A stretch of 64,000 nt of DNA, taken from contig NZ_CP073347.1 of the NCBI RefSeq assembly GCF_024397915.1, positions 930,001 to 994,000 of the forward strand, in the 5' to 3' direction. Origin of the DNA: Marinobacterium rhizophilum. Its GTDB lineage: Bacteria; Pseudomonadota; Gammaproteobacteria; Pseudomonadales; Balneatricaceae. A program made the translations under genes and the position numbers. This document shows, piece after piece, positions 1 through 8,675 of the stretch (positions within the stretch are counted from its first letter, which is position 1; each line of letters opens with the position of its first letter). Below the pieces are notes generated by a model. The model saw only the letters and a list, made by a program, of their open reading frames with translations. It had not been told where the DNA came from and searched no databases.

Positions 1-51
1 TACGTTCTGGCAGCAGACGTGGTGGCCAGTAACGCGTCGGTGCGCCCGTAA
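1..51 (+). CDS. C-terminal end of an OmpR/PhoB-type response regulator (partial)
   Basis: Only the last 16 codons lie in the window, ending at TAA 49-51. They read YVLAADVV followed by a short tail. That resembles the final strand of the winged-helix wing at the end of OmpR/PhoB response regulators, which often reads GYxL. A histidine kinase starts 77 bases downstream on the same strand and a glucose-type ABC transporter follows. In Pseudomonas the same order is gltR, gtrS, gts genes, so GltR is the likely identity. The fragment alone is too short to prove this. Confidence 0.55.
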   Translation, partial: YVLAADVVASNASVRP

Positions 52-128
52 CGGACAGCGCGGGGGCACCTGCTGGCGGAAAGAGCATAACTGGCCTGCG
101 AGCCTTGTCGGCAGGCAGGAGAGGGAAT

Positions 129-1577
129 ATGAGAGCTCTGGCAAAAGCGCTGCGGCACTGGCCCCGTTCGTTGTCCAGTCGCATCCTGCTGGTATTGGGC
201 ATGGGCGTTCTGCTTGCCCAGCTGGTGTCCAGCGCCATCTGGCTGACGCAGTGGCGGGCCGACACTGCACGAAACGTGCAGGAAATGTCGCGTCATATGG
301 CCTTTAGAGTCGCGGCAACGGTGCAGTTTTTTACCGAGTTGCCCGTGGCCTATCGTCACCTGATTCTTGATCAGTTGCGGGATATGGGCGGCACACGCTT
401 TTTCGTGACCCTTAACCACGAGTACATTCGGATCAATGATCTGCCGGATTCAGCGCTCAAGCTTCAGGTGGTGCAGCAGTTCCGCGATGTGCTGCAGCGC
501 CAGCTCGGGGTCAAAGATGGCCTCGAAATTGCTTTTTCCCGCCCGGCCGACCTGCACGTCATCAAGAACGATATTCTGCTGCACGACCTGCCCGAACGCT
601 GGGGTGGCCAAAGCCTGTTGCTGGGTTCGCGCGAGGCGCCCATTCTGGTGATTCAGATTCCCATGGCCTCCGATCAGTGGCTTTACCTGGCTACCCTGAT
701 GCCGGATCCGGACTTTCTCGAGGCGAGCACACCACTGTCGCGGGAGCGACTGCTGTCGCTGCTGGTGTCCCTGGGTGTCATGCTGCTGTTCGGGGCCTGG
801 ATCGTGCGCTCGCTCACCCGGCCGCTGAGGCGCCTGGCGCAGGCAGCCGAGAGCTTTGGCCAGGGGGAAGCCCGAGCGCTGCCGGAGACCGGCAGTCGGG
901 AGCTTGAGACCACGGCGCGGGCCTTCAATGCGATGCAGCTGCGCATTCAACGCTACCTGGATGATCGTGAGCGGCTGTTTGCGTCGATTTCCCATGACCT
1001 GAAAACACCCATCACGCGGCTGCGGCTGCGTGCCGAACTGCTGGAGGATGAAACCGAGCGTGATGCGTTCTGTCATGACCTCGAAGATCTCGACATGCTG
1101 GTCAAGGGCGCACTGCAAAGCGTGAAGGACACGGATATCCATGAAAACAGGGTGGAAGTGGACCTGCATCGCATGCTCTGTTACCTGCGTGACGGTGCGG
1201 CCCTGGCCGGCAAAGTCGTTACACTCAGTGGCGAGCAGAGGGCGCCTTTTTTCGGCAAGCCGCTGGCGCTGCGCCGCTGCCTGGGCAACCTGGTGGACAA
1301 TGCGCTCTATTACGGCGGCTCTGCCGATATCCGCATCCAGGATGGCGATGAAGGGTTGCAGATTTCGGTGACTGACCGCGGTCCGGGGATTCCCAGTGCC
1401 CAGCTCGAGCGCGTATTCAGCCCCTACACCCGGCTGTCCAGCAGTCTGTCTGCCCACCCGGGCATGGGGCTGGGCCTGTCGATCGCCCGCAATATTGCCC
1501 GCGCCCACGGTGGCGATATCGTCTTGAGCAACCGCGCAGGGGGTGGTCTGGAGGCGCTACTTGTCTTGCCGCGCTAG
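129..1577 (+). CDS. Sensor histidine kinase, GtrS-like
   Basis: Inner-membrane sensor kinase of 482 residues. It has TM1 at about residues 17-39, a periplasmic domain to about 205, TM2 at 206-227 and a HAMP linker to about 280. The HisKA motif SISHDLKTPITRLR carries the phospho-acceptor His289. The HATPase domain shows the N box NLVDNALYYGG (about 386), G1 DRGPGIP (about 415) and G2 GMGLGLSIA (about 445). I chose ATG 129 because AGGAG lies 7-8 bases upstream; an in-frame TTG at 105 has no such site. It follows a response-regulator end and precedes the gts-type transporter. By synteny with Pseudomonas it probably senses a sugar acid such as 2-ketogluconate and controls glucose uptake. The family call is firm; the ligand is inferred. 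Confidence 0.88.
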   Translation: MRALAKALRHWPRSLSSRILLVLGMGVLLAQLVSSAIWLTQWRADTARNVQEMSRHMAFRVAATVQFFTELPVAYRHLILDQLRDMGGTRFFVTLNHEYIRINDLPDSALKLQVVQQFRDVLQRQLGVKDGLEIAFSRPADLHVIKNDILLHDLPERWGGQSLLLGSREAPILVIQIPMASDQWLYLATLMPDPDFLEASTPLSRERLLSLLVSLGVMLLFGAWIVRSLTRPLRRLAQAAESFGQGEARALPETGSRELETTARAFNAMQLRIQRYLDDRERLFASISHDLKTPITRLRLRAELLEDETERDAFCHDLEDLDMLVKGALQSVKDTDIHENRVEVDLHRMLCYLRDGAALAGKVVTLSGEQRAPFFGKPLALRRCLGNLVDNALYYGGSADIRIQDGDEGLQISVTDRGPGIPSAQLERVFSPYTRLSSSLSAHPGMGLGLSIARNIARAHGGDIVLSNRAGGGLEALLVLPR

Positions 1578-1607
1578 GCCAGCTGCGCTGCCGTCCTGTT
1601 GCACTTT

Positions 1608-1657
1608 GTTACAATTCCTTGCGTAAGGTTACCCCTTTCCTGTGGGGCGTTTGTTAA
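1608..1657 (+). promoter_or_regulatory. GTTAC direct repeats upstream of the sugar ABC operon
   Basis: GTTAC occurs at 1608-1612 and again at 1628-1632, 20 bases apart, or about two helical turns. A related GTTAA lies at 1653. Spaced direct repeats are typical of OmpR-family binding sites, and the neighbouring two-component pair is the obvious candidate regulator. Similar GTTACAA elements precede the sugar permease gene near 10.1 kb. The regulatory role is inferred. Confidence 0.3.
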
Positions 1658-1721
1658 TTTACGTACATCCGGTTCAGGGCTGCAACAGCCCCCGGGGATA
1701 ACAATAAAACAGGATGAAATG

Positions 1722-2969
1722 ATGAAGACTCTGAAGACCTGCCTTAGCGGTATTGCCCTCTCTGTTGCCTGCGCGGGTGCCTCTGCGGGCGAAGTGGAAG
1801 TCTTGCACTACTGGACCTCCGGTGGTGAAGCTGCGGCTGTCAATGTGTTGAAGCAGCAAATGGAAGCGGCCGGCCATACCTGGACTGACTTTGCCGTCGC
1901 CGGCGGTGGTGGCGAGTCCGCCATGACCGTACTCAAATCCCGAGCCGTATCCGGCAATCCGCCGTCCGCCGCTCAGATCAAGGGGCTGGATATCCAGGAA
2001 TGGGGCGAGCTGGGGTTCCTGAGCTCCCTGGACGATGTTGCCGCCGCCGGTGAATGGGATTCGCTGCTGCCCGCTGTGGTCAGCGATGTGATGAAGTACG
2101 ACGGCCACTATGTTGCCGTTCCGGTCAACGTCCACCGTGTCAACTGGCTCTGGGCCAACCCCGAAGTCTTCAGGAAGGCCGGCGCCGAGATCCCTACTAC
2201 CTGGGAACAGATGATCGAAGTCGGCCCCAAGCTCAAGGCTGCCGGCATCATTCCACTGGCCCACGGCGGCCAGGCCTGGCAGGACGCCACGACCTTTGAA
2301 GCCATCGCTCTGGCAGAGGGTGCAGACTTTTACCGCAAGGCCTTCGTGGAACATGACGAAGCCACCTTGCAGGGCGAGACCATGATCAAGGTGCTGTCGA
2401 CCTTCAAGCAGTTGCGTGAGCTTATCGATGCCGACTCAAGCGGCCGGGACTGGAACGTGGCCACATCCATGGTGATTAACGGCCAGGCGGCCATGCAGAT
2501 TATGGGTGACTGGGCCAAGGGTGAATTCACCGCCGCCGGCAAGACTCCGGGCACTGACTATGTCTGCATGCCAGCACCGGGTACCGCGGACATGTTCACC
2601 TTCAACATCGACAGCCTGGCCATGTTCACGCAGTCCGAAGACAACCGTCAGCAGGCGCAGCATGAACTGGCCAAGATGGTGATGGAGCCCAAGTTCCAGG
2701 AAACCTTCAACCTGAACAAGGGCTCGATTCCGGCGCGTCAGGGGATGGATCGTACACCATTCGATGCCTGTGCACTGGCATCCATGGACGACTTTACCCA
2801 GAGTGCCGAGAAGAACTCGCTGGTGCCGAGCATGGCCCACGGCATGTCCACCAGCTCCCGCGTACAGGGTGCCATCTATGATGTGGTGACCAACTACTTC
2901 AACTCCAGTGATATCACCGCCGAGCAGGCCGCCGAGAAACTGGCCCGCGCTGTCAACGCCAGTCTGTGA
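1722..2969 (+). CDS. gtsA: Glucose/mannose-type ABC transporter substrate-binding protein
   Basis: Periplasmic sugar-binding protein of 415 residues (bacterial extracellular solute-binding family 1). It starts with a clear signal peptide, MKTLKTCLSGIALSVACAGASAG, cleaved near residue 23. The mature start VEVLHYWTSGGEAAA and the stretch AVAGGGGESAMTVLKSRAV are characteristic of the Pseudomonas GtsA group. AGGA at 1711-1714 serves the paired ATGs at 1719 and 1722, and I used the second. The gene leads an operon with two permeases and an ATPase. It captures glucose, or possibly a related hexose, in the periplasm. Confidence is high for family and moderate for exact sugar. Confidence 0.88.
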   Translation: MKTLKTCLSGIALSVACAGASAGEVEVLHYWTSGGEAAAVNVLKQQMEAAGHTWTDFAVAGGGGESAMTVLKSRAVSGNPPSAAQIKGLDIQEWGELGFLSSLDDVAAAGEWDSLLPAVVSDVMKYDGHYVAVPVNVHRVNWLWANPEVFRKAGAEIPTTWEQMIEVGPKLKAAGIIPLAHGGQAWQDATTFEAIALAEGADFYRKAFVEHDEATLQGETMIKVLSTFKQLRELIDADSSGRDWNVATSMVINGQAAMQIMGDWAKGEFTAAGKTPGTDYVCMPAPGTADMFTFNIDSLAMFTQSEDNRQQAQHELAKMVMEPKFQETFNLNKGSIPARQGMDRTPFDACALASMDDFTQSAEKNSLVPSMAHGMSTSSRVQGAIYDVVTNYFNSSDITAEQAAEKLARAVNASL

Positions 2970-3039
2970 CAGGTGGCGGCCGCTGACCCGGATCCCGGGT
3001 TGGCGGTGGCATTGAACCCCTCTCTACCGGTACCCCCTT

Positions 3040-3975
3040 ATGAATCCCAAAACCCTCTCGCTGCCCGAAACCGGGACGGTGCGACCTGTCACGCTGCGGC
3101 TACAGGACAGGCTGGCTGCCCAACTGCCCAAGCTCGTGCTGGCGCCAACCGTTATCGTCACCCTGGTGGCCGTGTACGGCTACATGATCTGGACAGGCCT
3201 GCTGTCCCTCACCAGCTCGCGCATTCTGCCGGTGTGGAAGTTCATCGGCACCGAGCAGTACGGCAAGTTGCTGGAAAATGACCGCTGGGGTGTCGCGGTC
3301 GAAAACCTGATTATTTTTGGTGGTCTCTTTATCCTGATCTGCCTGGTGCTGGGTGTGCTGATGGCCATCCTGCTGGACCAGAAGATACGGGCCGAAGGCG
3401 CACTGCGTACCATTTACCTCTACCCCATGGCGATCTCGTTTATCGTCACCGGTACTGCCTGGAAGTGGCTGCTGAACCCGGGCCTCGGGTTGCAGAAAAC
3501 CCTGCGTGACTGGGGCTTTGAGGGCTTTACTTTCGACTGGCTGGTCAATCCGGACAGGGTTGTTTACTGCCTGGTGATCGCAGCAGTCTGGCAGTCGTCC
3601 GGTTTCGTGATGGCGCTCTTTCTGGCCGGGCTTCGCGGTGCGGACCAGGAAATGATCAAGGCCGCTCAGCTCGATGGCGCCAGCATGCCCATGATCTACC
3701 GTCGTATTATCCTGCCGAGCCTGAAGCCGGTGTTCTTCAGTGCCTTCGTGATCCTGTCGCATATCGCGATCAAGAGCTTTGACCTGGTGGCGGCGCTCAC
3801 CGGTGGCGGGCCGGGCTATGCGTCGGACCTGCCGGCGACCTTCATGTACCAGCACGCCTTTACCCGTGGCCAGATGGGCCTGGGCGCGGCCAGTGCCATG
3901 CTGATGCTCGGCGGTGTGCTCGCCATCCTGGTGCCCTATCTGTATTCGGAACTCAGGAGCAAGAAAAATGGTTAA
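3040..3975 (+). CDS. gtsB: Sugar ABC transporter permease, GtsB-like
   Basis: Inner-membrane permease of 311 residues with six predicted helices (MalF/UgpA family). The EAA-loop region that contacts the ATPase is visible as MIKAAQLDGASMPMIYRRIILPSL at about residues 206-229. The N-terminus is a soluble leader of about 35 residues before the first helix. It lies 70 bases after gtsA, and its 3' end overlaps the next permease gene by 8 bases, which implies translational coupling. It forms the translocation channel together with GtsC. Confidence 0.87.
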   Translation: MNPKTLSLPETGTVRPVTLRLQDRLAAQLPKLVLAPTVIVTLVAVYGYMIWTGLLSLTSSRILPVWKFIGTEQYGKLLENDRWGVAVENLIIFGGLFILICLVLGVLMAILLDQKIRAEGALRTIYLYPMAISFIVTGTAWKWLLNPGLGLQKTLRDWGFEGFTFDWLVNPDRVVYCLVIAAVWQSSGFVMALFLAGLRGADQEMIKAAQLDGASMPMIYRRIILPSLKPVFFSAFVILSHIAIKSFDLVAALTGGGPGYASDLPATFMYQHAFTRGQMGLGAASAMLMLGGVLAILVPYLYSELRSKKNG

Positions 3976-4840
3976 GCCTCAGCAGACTCTGAATCAGCAA
4001 CTGCTGCGTTACGGTCTCTACGCGATACTGGCGCTGGCAGCACTTGTCTACCTGTTGCCTCTGTGGGTGATGTTGCTGACGTCTCTCAAGGACGTGGAAG
4101 AAATTCGCACGGGTACCTTGCTGTCACTGCCCGCCAGTATCAACTTCGACGCCTGGGGCAAGGCCTGGAGTGGCGCCTGTACCGGCAGTACCTGCGAGGG
4201 CATAGCGCCCTTTTTTGGCAACTCGTTCCAGATCGTCATACCGGCGGTGCTGATCTCAACCCTGGTGGGTTCGCTTAACGGCTATGTGTTGTCGTTGTGG
4301 AAATTTCGCGGCAGCGAGATTCTGTTCGGGGCCATGCTGGTAGGCTGCTTCATCCCGTTCCAGGTGATTCTGCTGCCCATGGCGCGCATGCTGGCAACCC
4401 TGGGGCTGGCCAACACCACCACGGGACTGGTCGCAGTACATGTTACTTACGGTATCGCCTTTACTACTTTGTTTTTCCGAAACTTTTATGTCGGGCTTCC
4501 GAAAGAACTCATTGCCGCGGCGCGGCTCGACGGTGCCGGTTTCTTCTTCATCTTCCGCCGCGTGGTGCTGCCACTGTCGACGCCCATTATCGTTGTCTGC
4601 GTGATCTGGCAGTTCACCCAGATCTGGAACGACTTCCTGTTCGGTGTGGTGTTCTCCGGTGCTGATACGCAGCCGGTGACCGTGGCGCTGAACAACCTGG
4701 TCAACACCAGTTTTGGCGGCAAGGAATATAACGTCGATATGGCGGCGGCCCTGATGGCGGCGCTGCCGACCCTGCTGGTGTACGTGCTGGCAGGCAAATA
4801 CTTTGTACGCGGTCTGACCGCCGGTGCCGTAAAAGGCTGA
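3968..4840 (+). CDS. gtsC: Sugar ABC transporter permease, GtsC-like
   Basis: Second permease of the transporter (MalG/UgpE family), 290 residues. The EAA loop is LIAAARLDGAGFFFIFRRVVLPLS, and the C-terminal helix ends in YFVRGLTAGAVKG, typical of MalG-type proteins. ATG 3968 lies inside the end of gtsB and is preceded by AGGAG at 3955-3959. Earlier in-frame starts would extend far into gtsB and lack a ribosome-binding site. It pairs with GtsB to form the heterodimeric pore. Confidence 0.87.
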   Translation: MVKPQQTLNQQLLRYGLYAILALAALVYLLPLWVMLLTSLKDVEEIRTGTLLSLPASINFDAWGKAWSGACTGSTCEGIAPFFGNSFQIVIPAVLISTLVGSLNGYVLSLWKFRGSEILFGAMLVGCFIPFQVILLPMARMLATLGLANTTTGLVAVHVTYGIAFTTLFFRNFYVGLPKELIAAARLDGAGFFFIFRRVVLPLSTPIIVVCVIWQFTQIWNDFLFGVVFSGADTQPVTVALNNLVNTSFGGKEYNVDMAAALMAALPTLLVYVLAGKYFVRGLTAGAVKG

Positions 4841-4864
4841 TCGAACAACAAGAGGTTTCTCCCC

Positions 4865-5983
4865 ATGGCGAGTTTAACGATTGATAACGTAACCAAGGCA
4901 TACGGTCAGACCCAGGTGCTCAAGGGCATCAATATTGCCATCGAGAAGGGCGAGTTCCTGATCCTGGTGGGGCCATCCGGCTGCGGCAAATCCACCCTGA
5001 TGAACAGCATCGCGGGGCTCGAAGATGTGTCCGGTGGCCGTATTTTGATTGGCGATGCCGATATCACCGAAGCGGCGCCCAAGGATCGGGATATCGCCAT
5101 GGTGTTCCAGTCCTACGCGCTCTATCCCAATATGTCGGTGCGGGAAAACATCGCCTTTGGGCTGGAGATCCGCAAGGTGCCCAGGCCCGAGCGCGAGAAG
5201 GAAGTGCAGCGCGTCGCCAGCCTGCTGCAGATCGAGCCACTGCTGGATCGCAAGCCCGGCCAGTTGTCCGGCGGCCAGCGTCAGCGTGTGGCCATGGGCC
5301 GTGCCCTGGCGCGCCGCCCCAAGCTGTATCTGTTCGATGAACCGCTGTCCAACCTCGATGCCAAGCTGCGCGTTGAAATGCGCACCGAGATCAAGAAGCT
5401 GCACCAGCGACTGGGTACTACCATCGTCTACGTCACCCATGACCAGATCGAAGCCATGACGCTGGCAGACCGCATTGCCGTCATGCGCGGTGGTGAGCTG
5501 CTGCAGCTGGCAACGCCGCAGGAAATCTACGACAACCCGGTAAACCAGTTTGTAGCGGGGTTCATGGGCTCCCCGGCGATGAATTTTGTTCCCTGCACCC
5601 TGGTGGCCAGTGACACCGGTCTGGGCGTCGAGATAACCGACGGCGAGGGTAATCCGTGCTGGCTGCCGGTACCTAACCCCGAGCGCCTCGGTGCCTATGC
5701 TGGCAAAAAGGTGGTCCTGGGTCTGCGCCCCGAAATGGTGACCGATCCTGTGCCCCACAAGGCCGACGATGCGATGGTGCGGCATGTACCGATGAAGGTG
5801 CTGGTGACCGAGCCCACCGGCGCAGATACCATGCTGGTGTCCGAGGTCAATGGCGTCGAAATCAACTGCCGCATCAATCCGGGCTACAGCACGCCGGTCG
5901 GGCAGGTGGTGCCGCTGATGTTCGACATGAGCAAGGTGGTGTTTTTCGACCCGGCGACCGAAGCGCGCATCGATCGCGCCTGA
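4865..5983 (+). CDS. gtsD: Sugar ABC transporter ATP-binding protein (MalK/UgpC type)
   Basis: ATPase of 372 residues that drives the gts-type importer. It shows Walker A GPSGCGKST (about 36-44), the Q loop FQSYALYP, signature LSGGQRQR, Walker B LYLFDEPLSNLDA and the switch His in VYVTHDQ. A C-terminal TOBE/OB region of about 130 residues follows, as in MalK. It starts 24 bases after gtsC with AAGAGG upstream. It is the last clear gene of the operon. No oprB-type porin follows, unlike in Pseudomonas. MalK-type ATPases can be shared between transporters, so other systems may use it. Confidence 0.9.
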   Translation: MASLTIDNVTKAYGQTQVLKGINIAIEKGEFLILVGPSGCGKSTLMNSIAGLEDVSGGRILIGDADITEAAPKDRDIAMVFQSYALYPNMSVRENIAFGLEIRKVPRPEREKEVQRVASLLQIEPLLDRKPGQLSGGQRQRVAMGRALARRPKLYLFDEPLSNLDAKLRVEMRTEIKKLHQRLGTTIVYVTHDQIEAMTLADRIAVMRGGELLQLATPQEIYDNPVNQFVAGFMGSPAMNFVPCTLVASDTGLGVEITDGEGNPCWLPVPNPERLGAYAGKKVVLGLRPEMVTDPVPHKADDAMVRHVPMKVLVTEPTGADTMLVSEVNGVEINCRINPGYSTPVGQVVPLMFDMSKVVFFDPATEARIDRA

Positions 5984-6160
5984 GCGCCAAAGAGCTCAAC
6001 TGCTGCCGAGTCTGGAGTTGTAATCCGGCCTGTATTTTTTGTTTAGATACGTATCTGATATTAAAAATACATATCAAGATGCAGATCTTGGCTCAGGTTG
6101 CCCGCTTTTATCTGGCTTTTTTTGCAGGCCTGAACGTTCAAGAGGTGAAAGAGCAATGCA

Positions 6161-6191
6161 TGAAAAATGCGGGGCGCGCTGCGCCCCGCAT
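6161..6191 (-). terminator. Rho-independent terminator of the leftward lipoprotein gene
   Basis: A perfect 11-bp stem (6167-6177 with 6181-6191, ATGCGGGGCGC) and a 3-base loop are followed on the minus strand by TTTTT (6162-6167). It lies about 60 bases beyond the stop of the lipoprotein gene. The segment 5984-6160 holds no supported gene. Confidence 0.8.
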
Positions 6192-6252
6192 CGTCGTTAA
6201 TGCCCAAATTTGGCGACGCTCGCCGTGCGCGAGTCGCGCCGCCAGTAACCGC

Positions 6253-7023
6253 TCAGTGCTTGCTCAGCTCAACCTGCGCACCCGCAGCGGGCGTTGCTGG
6301 TGTTACTGGCAGCGGCGCACTGTCCGCCTTGGGCAGCAGGGCGATCAGGTTGTTGGCCGTCGCTTCGACCACAGAGGTGAAGGTAATGGTGTTTTCCTTG
6401 CTGGTTTCCTGGGCCAGGTTCAGCTCTTCCACCCCTTCCCAGACAATGCTGCCATCGGTGCTGTCCCAGATCTGGATAAACAGTCGAATATTGGCGTGGC
6501 TGGTCTGGTAGACCCGAAACCCCAGCATGCTGAAGCGTCCCCGGGAGGCCTGTCGAAAGTTCGCCAGGTTCAGCTGTACCAGATACCGCGCCTGGGTGGC
6601 ATCGCCTACGCGCCTGAGGCTGGCACCGTCAAAGATGCCGGTTTCACGGTAGTCCTCGAACATGCGGTTATATTCCGCGGCCAGTCCGGCCTTGTTGATC
6701 GCGCCCAGGGTTTCGGGCAGGGCCGTGACGGTGATATCCGGCCGTTCCCGCGCCAGGGTGTTGGCAAACACAAAGGCCAGCACCTGCTTGTCTTCTTCCT
6801 GGCCGGTGATGGTGGATGGACTGATAAAGGCCACGCCCTGGGTACGCAGGTCTTCTGCTGTCAGCGCGATGGCATTGTGCTGCGCTGATGAATAGTTCTG
6901 GTTGATGCTGCAGGCGCCGAGCAGGCCGGCGATACAGAGCATGAGCAGCAGGTAACCCAGGTGGCGCCTGAGTTGACGGGGATCAAGGGAGAGGGCGCTA
7001 GCGGTCTTTTCCCGGGGTTTCAT
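6253..7023 (-). CDS. Lipoprotein of unknown function
   Basis: Protein of 256 residues with a lipoprotein signal: a hydrophobic run ending in LLGAC, with the lipidated cysteine at about residue 38. The next residue is Ser, which favours the outer membrane. The mature part is alpha/beta in character, with segments such as RYLVQLNLANFRQASRG and ANIRLFIQIWDSTDGSIVWEG. These recall the periplasmic CsgG/GNA1162-like lipoproteins that summarise transported or structural subunits, but I cannot assign a family. I chose ATG 7023 because GGAGG lies about 10 bases upstream. It is monocistronic, with its own terminator. The last 20 residues are Pro/Ala-rich. Confidence 0.72.
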   Translation of the reverse strand: MKPREKTASALSLDPRQLRRHLGYLLLMLCIAGLLGACSINQNYSSAQHNAIALTAEDLRTQGVAFISPSTITGQEEDKQVLAFVFANTLARERPDITVTALPETLGAINKAGLAAEYNRMFEDYRETGIFDGASLRRVGDATQARYLVQLNLANFRQASRGRFSMLGFRVYQTSHANIRLFIQIWDSTDGSIVWEGVEELNLAQETSKENTITFTSVVEATANNLIALLPKADSAPLPVTPATPAAGAQVELSKH

Positions 7024-7274
7024 CGGTGGTACCTCCAATGCAATGGGGCTGCACGGCACCTGGATCGAAGCAGGCGAGTCGCCGGGCGCCGCGGCGCACG
7101 CCTGTTACGACAAGTGTAGACGCTGTGCCGCTATTGATGGGGCTGCCCGGAATCGGCCAGCGCCCTGGATGCGCTCAAAGACTGCCGGAATCAACCGCTG
7201 CCGCGGCCCGGTGAGTGGCCTGACGAGTCGGATGGCGACTTGCTGATGGGGGAGCGAAGGCTGTGGCCTTGCCC

Positions 7275-7430
7275 CTAGCTATGGGTGACGGGGGACTGAA
7301 CTTCGTAGCCTTCCTGGTGCAGCAGGTACCCGGCGGTACCACCGATAGCCGTGCCGGCCAGGAAACCACAGCCCTGCAGCAAGAGCGCAAGGGCGGCAGT
7401 CGCAAAGGTAAAGCTGATTGTGGTATGCAT
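7275..7430 (-). CDS. Small lipoprotein, unknown function
   Basis: A 51-residue protein with a short signal peptide and lipobox LLQGC, so Cys21 would be lipidated. The mature peptide of about 30 residues begins GFLAGTAIGGTAGYLLH, a Gly-rich segment like the glycine-zipper pieces of small envelope lipoproteins. AGGAG sits 8 bases before ATG 7430. It lies 69 bases downstream of the PRC-barrel gene on the same strand and may be cotranscribed with it. A role in envelope stress or osmotic response is only a guess. Confidence 0.6.
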   Translation of the reverse strand: MHTTISFTFATAALALLLQGCGFLAGTAIGGTAGYLLHQEGYEVQSPVTHS

Positions 7431-7499
7431 GCTATGGCTCCTGTTCGGGATATCCCGGCGGTGTCTGCCGGACGCCACCGCGCCAGGCAGACGGGGTCA

Positions 7500-8132
7500 T
7501 CAGTACTGACCTTCGCTGTACGTGGTACCGGTCGCGCCGGCATCGGGTGCCGGTGCCCCGGGCATCTTCGAGTCCTGTTGCTGCGGCGCGTCGGATACCG
7601 GCTCGAACGCCGAAAGCTCGCTGATGGGCCGGTCGGCTGGTTCAAGTTCCACATACGCCTCGGACACATAGTCCCCGCGGGTCTGCAGCTCTTCGCCAGA
7701 TGCCTGGATGAGCAGCTGCTTTTCGTCTGCGAGCTCCAGGGTTTCGACGGGCACGGCGATCTCCCTGGCACCGAAGCCCAGTACGCCGCCCGACGAGATC
7801 ACCGCCGCTATGGACTCGTCGTGCCGGCTGCGCACGATCTGTTCGACCTTGCCGACTTCCTTGCCTGTGGGGTCCACCACGGTCATACGCTTGAGCTGAT
7901 CGGGCGTCAGTTGCATGACACTGGCTTCAGGCGCGTCCATTTGCTGTGCCAGAGTGGTCTCCGCTCGGGTCTCGGGCTGCAAAAGGCCTGACTCCAGCGG
8001 GGTGACAGGCGCCGGTGCTGCTGTTTGTTGATCAGGCTCAGTCGTGTTCGGCTGCATTGCCGCCGATGTGCTCAGGGCGCTCAGGGCACTGATAGCCGCA
8101 GCCAGTATCGGGGTCGCTAGATTCGTTTTCAT
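7500..8132 (-). CDS. Exported PRC-barrel domain protein
   Basis: Protein of 210 residues with an N-terminal signal peptide (MKTNLATPILAAAISALSALSTSAA). A Pro/Ala/Gln-rich linker of about 50 residues follows, then one PRC-barrel domain. The core of that domain is MTVVDPTGKEVGKVEQIV, then GGVLGFGAREIAVPVETLEL. PRC-barrels of this exported kind are common small envelope proteins of unknown role. AGGAGG lies 5 bases before ATG 8132. The tail after residue 175 is low-complexity. It probably forms a unit with the small lipoprotein downstream. Confidence 0.75.
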   Translation of the reverse strand: MKTNLATPILAAAISALSALSTSAAMQPNTTEPDQQTAAPAPVTPLESGLLQPETRAETTLAQQMDAPEASVMQLTPDQLKRMTVVDPTGKEVGKVEQIVRSRHDESIAAVISSGGVLGFGAREIAVPVETLELADEKQLLIQASGEELQTRGDYVSEAYVELEPADRPISELSAFEPVSDAPQQQDSKMPGAPAPDAGATGTTYSEGQY

Positions 8133-8299
8133 GATGTCCTCCTGCCTTGCCGCCAGATTGTTCGGGTAGGCGGCGCCAGGCACCGCAACAACCTGTGATG
8201 GTTCACCAGGGGTCAAGCGAAAAGCGTACCAGCAACCGGAGGCTCTGCCGTCGTTGTTCCGAAGTTACTGCTAGGTGGTTGTAAATCCGAGGGATTTTG

Positions 8300-8407
8300 A
8301 TGAAAAGCTCGGCCCTCTTTGGGCTGCGCACGAGCTTGGCTGGCGTTTTGGCTTGCCTGGGCACGGGTGGGGGGAAGTGCCTGCAGCTTCCAGGTTTGTC
8401 CTTGTAA
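8300..8407 (+). CDS. Possible 35-residue peptide
   Basis: ATG 8300 is preceded by GAGGG with about 8 bases of spacing and opens a frame of 35 codons to TAA 8405. The peptide starts MKSSALFGLRTSLAGVLACLG, reminiscent of a basic start plus a hydrophobic stretch, and ends in a Gly/Leu-rich tail. No homologue is recognised. It is listed only because the ribosome-binding site is good; it may be chance. Confidence 0.2.
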   Translation: MKSSALFGLRTSLAGVLACLGTGGGKCLQLPGLSL

Positions 8408-8610
8408 CCGGTTGAATTATAAAGATTAAAAAATAAGTGGGCCGGCGGCTGGCGCAAGTGTTTCAAGTTAGCGACAGGATAATGCGTTGAGATTCCGCGA
8501 CTTGCTTGCGGGGCTGCAAAAGGTGTCTGCCATCGCAGACGTTTCAGGATGGGCTGGCGTGAGGCGCCATGGCGCTGTGACACCCGCAAAACCACATCCC
8601 TGCGCTTGAG

Positions 8611-8669
8611 CGCAACACCCGGCAACACCCGGCAACACCCGGCAACACCCGGCAATGCCGGGTGTTGCC
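8611..8669 (-). repeat. Tandem decamer repeat closing into a hairpin
   Basis: GGCAACACCC is repeated head to tail four times at 8611-8650; the first copy begins C instead of G. Directly after, 8651-8669 holds the inverted copy, so 8641-8653 can pair with 8657-8669 in a 13-bp stem with a 3-base loop. It begins 7 bases past the permease stop codon on the minus strand. It may act as a transcript-end structure, but no T-run follows. Confidence 0.7.
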
Positions 8670-8675
8670 AGCCTG

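Larger units (their letters stand above)
8133..8675. other. Gene-poor intergenic region between PRC-barrel and sugar permease genes
   Basis: I see no conserved gene in these 543 bases. They contain the upstream region of the leftward PRC-barrel gene, an AT-rich patch at about 8413-8441, one weak small open frame at 8300-8407, and the decamer repeat with hairpin at 8611-8669 just beyond the stop of the permease gene. Confidence 0.6.

Noticed and set aside
6079..6888. 269-codon plus-strand frame across the lipoprotein gene
   Set aside because: The minus strand has a lipobox, Shine-Dalgarno site and terminator in the right places. The plus frame crosses that terminator hairpin and lacks a start site.
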